From contig NC_087155.1 of assembly GCF_035594125.1 (NCBI RefSeq), forward strand, positions 4,821,692 through 4,885,691: DNA of 64,000 bases, read 5' to 3'. The position numbers and the translations under genes were made by a program. The DNA is from Scylla paramamosain. Taxonomy: Eukaryota; Arthropoda; Malacostraca; Decapoda; Portunidae. This document shows positions 1 through 27,400 of this stretch, piece after piece. The notes below the pieces were generated by a model. That model was given only the letters and a program-made list of their open reading frames with translations. It did no database searches and was not told the origin of the DNA. The first letter of the stretch is position 1, and each line of letters begins with the position of its first letter.

Positions 1-17625
<17,625 letters not shown>

Positions 17626-17644
17626 TTTGTGAGACGCTCGACAT

Positions 17645-18038
17645 GTCACCCAAACAATCCTTGTTCCTTGCCTTGCCCTCGCAATATAGTTCGTATAAAG
17701 AACAAGAAAAATACACCCAAATGTAATATGAGTGTGAAATCATATCGCAAACAAAAATAATAAAAAAAAGGCAGTTGCAATAGAAATAAGAGTTATAACT
17801 TGATTTTTATTATTCAATAACTACTTAAATATTATGAATATAAAATCTTCATAAACTTTTCAGAAAAATCCTAATCTAATTATATAAAAAATAAATAAAA
17901 ACATACAAATATCAATATTTTCGTACAAGATAATGGTTCAAGTAATGATACAAATCAATCTTGATTCTTAATCTTGATGCTATAGGTGACAAAGTCAAAA
18001 CGGCATTTCCTACAGACTAATACTGAATCAGCCCTGAT
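17645..18038. promoter_or_regulatory. Likely promoter and 5' UTR region of the phosphatase gene
   Basis: Sequence upstream of exon 1 on the minus strand, between the start codon and the 3' end of the I-like LINE. It is AT-rich with no clear TATA box or initiator that I can defend. Only about 400 bases separate the start codon from the transposon island. Confidence 0.35.
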
Positions 18039-18039
18039 T

Positions 18040-20222
18040 GATTGATATATTTATTATTCCATTAATAATGAAATACAACAAAGGAGGAGGATGGACCTTA
18101 GCAAAGGTCTTTGCCCCCTGGGCAAAGACTTAAGGGTAGAGTATCAAAAATATAAAAAATAGGTAGTATACATTACAAGAATGTAAGTGAATAAATAAAT
18201 ACAGATATTGGACACCTTATTGCATAAATATCCTACAGTCTGGGAGCAAATGTAGGATATTCCTTGAGTATATCCCTGAGAGTGGCCGAGTCTAAGAAAT
18301 TATCAATGAGGGTACAAAAGTCATGTTGACCTTGCGGCCTAAATTTAGCAATGAGAGGACATTCCATGACGTAATGATGTCCCCTCTTGGTGCAGCACAC
18401 AGCATACACCAGGAGAAGCACTGATTTCCCAAAAGTATTTATAGCCTAATCTGAGCCTCATTGCCACCCTGTTGTGTTATGCAGTGTCTCCCATATGTGT
18501 AAGCACAGCTCTCGGAGACACGTACATAGTGAAGACTACTGTCACTGCCCCTATGGCAACAAAGCTCCAACTGATCACTAATGATATTATGTACAAAGTC
18601 CTTAATGTTACTCTTAACATAGCTGAGAGTGTACTCAGCGTCAGGGTCCACTGTGTCGTCCTGAAAGGCACATTGAGCAAGGCGGTCTGCCTCTTCATGA
18701 AGCAGGATACCCACATGAGAGGGTATCCAAGTGAAATGGACCGTGTCACCAACACCTTCTAGGGCAAGGATGAGATCAAAACATTTATTAACTAGATCAC
18801 AGTCCATGGGGGAGGTAGACTGGAGAGCATACAGTGCAGCCTGATTGTCAACAAAGAAGTATACATCCTTATGGAGAAGCGCCATAATATGGAGCACTTC
18901 CAGAACAGCATACAGTTCTGCCCTAGTGGAGGACATGTGTGCAGGGAGCTGCCTGGAAACCTGTGTCAGTGTGGTGATTGGCAGAAATGTAGTTGTGGAT
19001 GAACAGCCCACATCCGGACCTGCTGCCATTGACTGATCCATCACAATAAACATGAATATCCTGAATGTGGGGGTACTTGGACAATTTAGTCATGAACATG
19101 TCTTGCAGCACATGAGGGAACCAGTCCCTCTTGGGCTGATGCAGTGAGTGAATATCAACACTGACACAGTAAGGGTTCCAAACGAGTAGGAGTGGTGACA
19201 TAACTACGTTAATACAGGCCTCGGCTATACCTACACTTGTAAGAACTCCCAAGATCTTCCTGAGGTATGGAGTTGTAAGAGTCCAAGGATCATGATACAG
19301 GGGGATCAGTGATCCCTTCAGAGAGTTGGAGCCCGTGCATAGCATCCGACCAACAGTATGACAAGTAATTTCCTGTACCTTACACATAATACTCGGCAAG
19401 TGCAGTTCAGCTCTGAGGACCTCAATCCGTGCAGTCCTGGGGCATCCCAAAATTATTCTCATGGCTTCATTCTGAACAAGCTCCAGGGGACAGAGCTGGG
19501 TGGCACTAAACTGTATTAAAATAGGGGCTGCGTAGTCAATGAAGGACTGTACGACAGATATATAGAACATCCTTAGGACTGGAATGCCAGCCCCCAGGCC
19601 CCTGTTTGCTAGCAGCCGAAGTGGCGCTAGCTGTGGCAGACAGAGGTCTCAAACATAGTGTACAGCTTGGAGTGACTTCCTGAAACTCAGCTGTACAACC
19701 AGGTACTTGTGTATATGAACTCCAGGGATGGGAACATTATTTACATTGGGTGGTTGAGAGACCTTCCTTTTGGCTTAAAATTTGGTTTTACATTCATTAA
19801 TTACAAGTAAAATTTGAACACACAATGCTGCTAGTTGTGACAGAGCTAACTGGAGAATCCTGGGTGTGGGGCATTGGAGGAGTATGTCGTCAGCATAGAT
19901 GAGGACCTAGGTGCCCTGCAGGAAGGAACAATGCACAATTTTGTCCATTAAAACATTGAAAAGCTCTGGACTAAGGACTCCACCCTGTGGTGTTCCAAGC
20001 TCAAAGACTTCCTCAGAGGAGACTGCACCTTGAAACCAAACTTGTGCTGTTCTGTTGTACAAATAGTCCCTGATCCATCCTAATAGTCTACCTTTGACAC
20101 CTTTGAGGATGAGTTCCTCCATAATAATATCTTTGTTGGCCCTGTTGAAGGCACCCTTGAGATCAATAAAAGCTCTGCATCCTTATTTTTAAGGCAGTCA
20201 ACAAAACAATGATTTGTAGAAT
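18040..20222 (-). pseudogene. Base I-like LINE, 3' piece: RT palm, thumb and RNase H
   Basis: Continues the minus-strand reading with VDCLKNKD, then GVKGRLLGWIRDYL and GTPQGGVLSPELFN (about 19975), and YADD at about 19876-19894. A thumb region with FIDYAAPIL follows at 19540. RNase H shows CDGSVNG (about 19050), the acidic RAELYAVLE (about 18925), VDNQAALYALQ (18855) and HVGILLHEEADRLAQ (about 18700). The D, E, D residues are present, but frameshifts at about 20150, 19890 and 19010 break the protein. The C-terminal domain ends near 18440. Confidence 0.8.
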
Positions 20223-20232
20223 CCAATCTCCG

Positions 20233-21860
20233 ATCACAATCTCATATCTTTATCTTGTCCTATCACTCCAATCCCTCCTCAGGATCCCCCTAAGCGAAGG
20301 TGCCTCTGGCGTTTTGCCTCTGCTAGTTGGGGGGACCTGAGGAGGTATTTTGCTGATTTTCCTTGGAATGACTACTGCTTCCATGTCAGAGACCCGTCTT
20401 TGTGTGCTGAGCGCATAACAGAGGTGATAGTGTCTGGCATGGAGGCATACATTCCTCACTCTTTTTCTCGTCCTAAACCTTCTAAACCTTGGTTTAACAC
20501 AGCTTGTTCTCGTGCTATACATGATAGAGAGGTGGCCCACAAAAGGTACTTAAGCTTTCCATCACCAGAATCTCATGCACTTTATATTTCTGCCCGGAAC
20601 CATGCCAAGTCTGTTCTCCAACTAGCCAAAAACTCCTTCATTAACAGAAAATGTCAAAACCTTTCAAGATCTAACTCCCCTCATGATTTCTGGCATCTAG
20701 CCAAAAATATCTCCAATAACTTTGCTTCTTCTTCTTTCCCTCCTCTATTTCAACCATATGGCACCACTGCTATCACATCTATTTCTAAAGCTGAACTCTT
20801 TGCTCAAACCTTTGCTAAAAACTCTACCTTGGACAATTCTGGGCTTGTTCCTTCCTGTCCTCCACACTCTGACTACTTCATGCCACCTATTAAAATTCTT
20901 CGCAATGATGTTTTCCATGCCCTCGCTGGCCTAAACCCTTGGAAGGCTTATGAACCTGATGGGGTCCCTCCTATTGTTCTCCGAAACTGTGCCTCTGTGC
21001 TTGCACCTTGCCTAGTCAAACTCTTTCAGCTCTGTCTGTCAACATCTACCTTTCCTTCTTGTTGGAAGTTTGCCTACATTCAACCTGTTCCTAAAAAGGG
21101 TGACCGTTCTAATCCCTCAAACTACCGTCCTATTGCTTTAATTTCCTGCCTATCTAAAGTTTTTTAATCTATCCTCAACAGGAAGATTCTTAAACATCTA
21201 TCACTTCACAACCTTCTATCTGATCGACAGTATGGGTTCTGTCAAGGCCACTCTACTGGTGATCTTCTGGCTTTCCTTACTGAGTCTTGGTCATCCTCTT
21301 TTAGAGATTTTGGTGAAACTTTTGCTGTTGCCTTGGATATATCAAAAGCTTTTGATAGAGTCTGGCACAAAGCTTTGATTTCCAAACTACCCTCCTACGA
21401 TTTCTATCCTTCTCTCTGTAACTTCATCTCAAGTTTCCTTTCTGACCGTTCTATTGCTGCTGTGGTAGACGGTCACTGTTCTTCTCCTAAATCTATTAAC
21501 AGTGGTGTTCCTCATGATTCTGTCCTGTCATCCACTCTCTTCTTATTATTCGTTAATGATCTTCTAAACCAAACTTCTTGTCCTATCCACTCCTACGCTG
21601 ATGATACCACCCTGCACTTTTCCACGTCTTTTCATAGACGTCCAACCCTTCAGGAGGTAAACATATCACGCAGGGAAGCCACAGAACGCCTGACTTCTGA
21701 TCTTTGTAAAATTTCTGATTGGGGCAGAGCAAACTTAGTATTGTTCAATGCCTCAAAAACTCAATTCCTCCATCTATCAACTCGACACAACCTTCCAGAC
21801 AACTATCCCCTCTTCTTCAGTGACACTCAACTGTCCCCCTCTTCTACACTGAACATCCTC
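20233..21860 (+). pseudogene. CR1/jockey-like LINE ORF2 (RT part), one nonsense codon, cut by Pao
   Basis: Would encode the LINE endonuclease C-terminus and most of the reverse transcriptase, which copies the element's RNA at a nicked target. KPWFNTACSRAIHD is at about 20490 and DGVPPIVLRN at about 20958. A TAA follows LSKVF at 21165-21167. The same frame then continues through the palm A motif DISKAFDRVWHK, SGVPHDSVLSS (PHD where most have PQG) and the catalytic YADD. The Pao insertion ends it after TLNIL. Confidence 0.85.
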
Positions 21861-23285
21861 TGTTACTGTATGTAAAGCGTATGTACCACACGTCACTATT
21901 CCTCGGCATTTATAAGTGAAATGTTCAATAGTTTTCTATTTGCATGAAAACGTGTAATATGTGTAAGTATCAGTATTTAATGCTATATTAAGCACCGAAG
22001 CCGATGCTCACTTGTTAGTAGTGTGGGGTTAACCTGCTAGTCGCCTGCGGGCATCACTCACGGCCAAGTCGCGCTCAGACAAAGACGGGCAGGATGGTGA
22101 CCGAGGTAGATACTTTAATTTTGTAGTAAAAACTGATTGTCATAGTGCCAAGTCAATTGCATGTATTGTTAATGAATATTGTAATATGTTGAAAGTGTTT
22201 AACCCATAGACCTCGGGCTAGAGGACTATTGTCGTCCTCTCAGCGCGCGAGCAGTATTGATAAACTTCAGAAAAATAGGTGTTCTTCATCAGTACCCTGT
22301 GGGGTAATTTCAAACGAAAACATAGTAGTTTTTAGTGTTATCTCACCGCCAATCCTTCCTCTTCACGATGAAATAAATTGAATTTGTCTAGGTTGCAGCC
22401 CGGCAGAGATATGATGTTGAGAAGAGGTGCTACTTTTGGCCAAGCCGAGCGCACTTGTTTGTGCGGGTGCTGTTGACCTTGGCCTGGGTCTCCCTCTCCC
22501 CGCGCCACCACGTACACAGCATGCATTCTCTCATACCAGCGCGATTATTCACATTAGGCTACATATTACACAGGTTTGATGCTCATATACATAACTCCTT
22601 GCGAAACTTAATGTTTTTTTTTTGGTCATCATATGAAAAAAAAACTTTCATAAACACAGTACAATTATCGAATATATACACTCATTAGGCTACATATTAC
22701 GCAGGTTTGACACTCATATAAATAACTCCTCCTCCAAAGGAGAAAGCGTCTCATCGAACAAGGCTCTTAGGATACCACTGTTATTCAAATTTACCACATG
22801 TGGTGGCTTAGTGCGCTCCCTGATTATAGGGGTAGAGGAACTGGGGCCCGCTGGCACGCTCCCTTCCTCCACGCATCCAGACACAGGGAAATCATTATCA
22901 GCATGTCTGTCCGCCATAGTGGTCTGTAGTGCTCTGGGAAGTTGCGTGAAACGTAGGGCAGGAATGCCATCAACCACAGGAAATAATAATTATGTCACGG
23001 GAGTACAAATCTTGGCGGGACAGCAGAGGACGGGAACTCCCGCCACCCGAAGCCCTCTGCCCGAGCGGGAATTCCCGTCGCCCGAAGCGTACGGGTTAAT
23101 ATCAGTGTATAATGTTATTTTGTAAGAAATTGAGACCGAGAACTTGTTTGCAGTTCTTACGGTCATGCCTACCTCATCAATAAACGTCAGAGAGAGAACT
23201 GCCTTTCCTCGACCCTACGATGATGGGTGTGATCAGTAAAACAGATCACCTGAGAGCCAATTGATGCCCAGCCGGTGCGGCTACA
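21861..23285 (+). repeat. Pao 5' LTR, 1425 bp because of an internal MITE
   Basis: Begins TGTTACTGTATG and ends GGCTACA, as does the 3' LTR. Removing the 893-bp MITE and one TTAA copy leaves exactly 528 bases, the 3' LTR length. AATAAA near 23180 may serve in RNA 3' end formation. The MITE lies between the upstream half of the LTR and this signal, so it may disturb transcription. Confidence 0.95.
22203..23095. mobile_element. piggyBac-like MITE (893 bp) in the Pao 5' LTR
   Basis: TTAA is duplicated at 22199-22202 and 23096-23099. The ends are CCCATAGACCTCGGGC and, on the other strand, CCCGTACGCTTCGGGC. TTAA targets and CCC..GGG ends indicate piggyBac. The intact 3' LTR proves the empty site. 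An internal repeat of about 46 bases occurs twice (near 22552 and 22684). A minus-strand 87-codon ORF at 22714-22977, acidic toward its C-terminus, could be a leftover of a transposase N-terminus, but I cannot establish that. Non-autonomous. Confidence 0.88.
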
Positions 23286-23571
23286 GTAAGAACTCGGCCT
23301 ACAAGCAAGAAATTGGCTCCATGTGAAACCGTAGCAAGAGTGAGTCACAAGACGAGGAGACGCTGACATAAGCCTAAAGGTTGACCTCTGAGGCCCCGGG
23401 GTCAGCTCTACCCTTGACGACAACCACTCCCTTCTACCCACTGTGCCTCGCCACCATTTTGTAGAACCCATGGTCACAGGCAAGAAAGTATAATAGTATG
23501 TATGTGCACTGAATTGAGTAGCCTAAGTGAAAATTACCCACAATTAGCTAATATTAAGAGTGGTAATTTAA

Positions 23572-24408
23572 TTGCTCTTTCAGTGTCTCAGTATTGACAC
23601 AATTAAGTTGTTAGATATGTCTGATACTGAGGAAATTAATGCCGTAGATGGCCTTAGGGAAGGTGAGGGTGAGCAAGTGGACAGGGATCAAACTTGTATT
23701 GAAGAAGTTAGTGTCAGGGAGCGAGTGCCAACCGATAAAGGAAGAGAATATCAAGTCAGTGTAACCAAAGGAAGAGCAGAGTCCTGTAAGCATAAATGGA
23801 GCAGTGTTACCAGCAAAATTAAGAAAGGATTAAAAATTGTAATTAGCCCCTTTGAATTAGAGCCCATGTCAAGTGAAGTAATAGAGGCATTTCATCAGTA
23901 TTATGTGGAATATACAAAACTGGTGGAACTAGAGCCAGAAAAGTCAGAGGAGCTAAATGAAGAGCTGGAACACAATCAACAAGTTCACCATGAAATATTA
24001 GAAAGTATAGAATGTAAAAGAAAAGAGTTAAAGAATGACAGAGGATCAATTTGTTCTAGCAAACGGTCTAGGCATTCTAGAGTCTCATCTACTTCATCAC
24101 GTTCATCAGCACAAAGAAAGCAAGAAGCAGCAGCAAAGGTAGCCAGACTTAGAAAGGAAATGGAATATCATGATAGTTTAGCAGAGGCAGAAGTTAGGCT
24201 AGCTAGAGACCAGGCAATGTTTGCAAAGAAAAAGAAAGAGAGAGATTTAGCAGTCGCTAGTGAAGAACTTAATGCTCTTAGCTTAGTTGAAGAAGAAGTA
24301 AAAATGCTTCCAGGTAATGATGAAAGTGTAGAGAAGCAAAGTTATCTTCAACAATACATAGTCACAAAATTAAATGAAAGCACAAGCAATTGCAAATCAA
24401 CAAAGTGA
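23572..24408 (+). CDS. Pao 5' ORF, gag-like N-terminal region with coiled-coil
   Basis: The likely start is the ATG at 23617 (MSDTEEINAVDG, 263 codons); the frame also has an ATG at 23572. The protein is charged. It has HKWSSVTSKIKKGLK and a long predicted coiled-coil rich in E, K and R (about 23930-24330), with a Ser/Arg-rich patch near 24060. This resembles the N-terminal part of Bel/Pao gag, which drives particle assembly. It ends with TGA at 24406-24408 and overlaps the polyprotein frame by 35 bases. In most Bel/Pao elements this region is fused to the rest, so the split is notable. Confidence 0.7.
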   Translation: MLFQCLSIDTIKLLDMSDTEEINAVDGLREGEGEQVDRDQTCIEEVSVRERVPTDKGREYQVSVTKGRAESCKHKWSSVTSKIKKGLKIVISPFELEPMSSEVIEAFHQYYVEYTKLVELEPEKSEELNEELEHNQQVHHEILESIECKRKELKNDRGSICSSKRSRHSRVSSTSSRSSAQRKQEAAAKVARLRKEMEYHDSLAEAEVRLARDQAMFAKKKKERDLAVASEELNALSLVEEEVKMLPGNDESVEKQSYLQQYIVTKLNESTSNCKSTK

Positions 24409-27400
24409 CAATGCCATGCCTCACAAATATGTTACATTCCATGACCCACAGAAACCTTCTTCTTGCAATACAGATAATGAATTGATGACAAATGAAGTAC
24501 ATGGACAAATATTTAGTGAACCTCAGGTAATAAATCTCAACCCTACAGCTCAAAGTCTTGTACCAAGCTCTCGTAGACACACTCATAATGTCAACATGCC
24601 TAATAATGTGAATAATGTGAGACAGAATCATCAATCCTTTTCCCATCCTGGGGGAACCTTTGCAATCAACATACCTGATCCCAAGTGGAGCCTCCCTCCA
24701 ATAGAGCCTAACACTTTTGATGGAGAACCCATGGAATTTCCAAGTTGGTTGAAAAACTTTGAAACTTATGTAGAGTCTAAAACTTCTATTGGTAAAGAGA
24801 GACTTGCCTACTTAGACAGGTATACAACTGGTGAGGCAAAGGATGCCATTAAAATGTTAATGCACTTTAACTCTGATGCTGACTATGTGCAAGCAAAGAA
24901 AATTCTTAGTGATAGATTTGGAAACAAAAGCATCATAGCTGATGCTTACACAAATAAGTTAATGAATTGGCTACCAATCTCTCCGCATAATGGTCCAGCA
25001 TTAACAGCATTCTCAGATTTTTTGAAGTGTTGTTTAGCTGCAATGAAACACACTTCTTATTTGTCATTTCTGAATGACCCTAGAGAGCAGAGAAAGGTGC
25101 TAGCAAAACTCCCTGAACATGTTGTTCATGACTGGAGAAAGCAAGCGATGATGTATCTTGATACTAACAGTAATAACACTTCTAGTAGCAATGAAGAGCA
25201 CCACCCACCCTTTGAAATGTTATGTGAATTTGTCCAGAAAGAAGCAAAAGGAGCAAGCAATCCATTTCTTTCCTGGAATTCAGTAAGTAGGGAAGTAAAT
25301 GATTGGATCAAAACTCACACAAAGGCAACCAATTGGAAACCAAGGGAATCAAACATCATGACAAAGAATAGAGGGAGTAGAACTTTCATGGCTAAAGCAA
25401 TTGAGGAAAAACCAATGTGGTCATTCCAAAGTAAAGTAAATGTACAAGCCAACAAACAGTATCCCAAGGACAAGGAAAGGAAAGGACGATTCTGTCACTA
25501 CTGTACAAAGGATCATGATTTAGATGATTGCAAGGAATTTGCCAAACTTGATGGTAATACTAGGTACAAATTTGCTAAAGAAAAGCGGTTATGTACAGGG
25601 TGTCTAAAAATGGGTCACAAAGGAAAGGATTGTAGAAGAAGGAAAGTTTGTAAAGTATGTCAGAGATACCATCCCATAGCTCTTCACAATGATGATGTGA
25701 CAAGAACTGAGAGCCAAAAGGTGCCAGCACAAGCAACTCAGCCTAAAGATGATAAACCCACAGTAGTAGCAAATAAGGTCAAAGTTACAGAATCAGTGAC
25801 ACATGACATGCACACCATGATAGTTCCTGTATGGTTACATCATGTTAGTAATGAAGAGAATGAAGTTTTAGTGTATGCCCTGCTGGATGAGCAGTCTGAT
25901 GCTTCATTCATCAAGGAAAGCACTCTGAATAAATTGGGAGTTAGTGGACCATCAGTGTCACTCAATATCCACACAATAAGTGGAAAACAAATCACTGATT
26001 CTATCAAAATTCATGGACTTAAAGTAAGAGGTTATAATGAAGAAGTGGAAATATCAATCCCTTCAGCATATTCAACAGAAAACATTTCAGCTGGACGGAG
26101 TCAGATACCACGGCCCGAGACTGCTTGTGACTGGCCCCACTTAAAGGCAATCTCTGACAAACTAATGAAATATGACCCAAACGTTGACATTGGACTCCTC
26201 ATTGGTCTTGATTGTGCAGAAGCCATTATGGCAGAAGAGCAAATAGCAGGTGATAGTAAGAAGCATCCCTATGCTCGTAGGACAGAGCTAGGTTGGGGGA
26301 TCATTGGTAAAATCTCACCCCATTCAAGTCCATTGGAGGATACAGTGGTAGTCTACAGAACAGTGACACAAAAAGTAGAAATCAATGAAGAAAAGAGGGT
26401 TAATTTCTTAGTGGTTCCTACTAAAACCAAAGAGATGATTAATCCTTCTCAAGTGAGAGATATGTTTGAACTTGACTTCAGTGATAGAAAGTCAGCTGAC
26501 ACTCCATTATCATATGAAGATAAAAGGTTTATGAGTAAGATGAAAGAAGGAGTACATCAGCTGAAGGATGGCCATTATGAGTTGCCCCTTCCTCTTAAAG
26601 ATGATAACATCAAGCTTCCAAACAACAAACTATTAGCAGAGCAGAGACTCAAGAAGTTAAGAGCTAAACTTGAGAAGGATAATCAACACAAAGGTGATTA
26701 CAAAGTGTTCATGGATGATATGATTACAAAGGGTTATGCAGAGGTTGTACCGACAAAGGATTTAGTTAGGAATGATGGTAAGGTCTGGTACATTCCACAT
26801 CATGGAGTCTATCATCCAAGAAAGCCAAAGAAGTTGAGAGTTGTCTTTGACTGTAGTGCAAACTACAGGAACCAATCATTAAACAGTCACCTGTTACAAG
26901 GCCCAGACCTTACCAACAAACTTATTGGAGTGTTGTGTAGGTTTAGGCAAGAAAGCATTGCACTTGTATGTGATATAGAAGCAATGTACCATCAAGTGAA
27001 GGTCAACCCAGAACACAGAGACATGTTAAGATTCCTTTGGTGGGAAAATGGTGATCTTAATAATGAGATAGCTGAATACAGGATGACAGCTCACCTGTTT
27101 GGAGCTACTTCATCTCCAAGTGTAGCCAACTTTGCTCTTAAGAAAGCTGCAGATGACTATGGGTGTGGACCTGATGCAGCCAAGTTTGTAAGAAACAACT
27201 TTTATGTTGATGATGGTTTGAAGTCAGTAGCTACAATGGATGAAGCTGTCACTCTTATTCAGCAGAGCAAAGAATTATGTTACAAGGGAGTTTTTAACCT
27301 TCATAAGTTCTTGTCAAACAACAAAGATGTATTAGCTGCAATTTCTCCTCATGAGAGAGCAGATGGAATTAAAAGTTTGGATTTTAGTAAGAATGAAGAC

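Noticed and set aside
22714..22977. 87-codon minus-strand ORF in the MITE as a gene
   Set aside because: No domain, inside a non-autonomous element; at most a transposase leftover.
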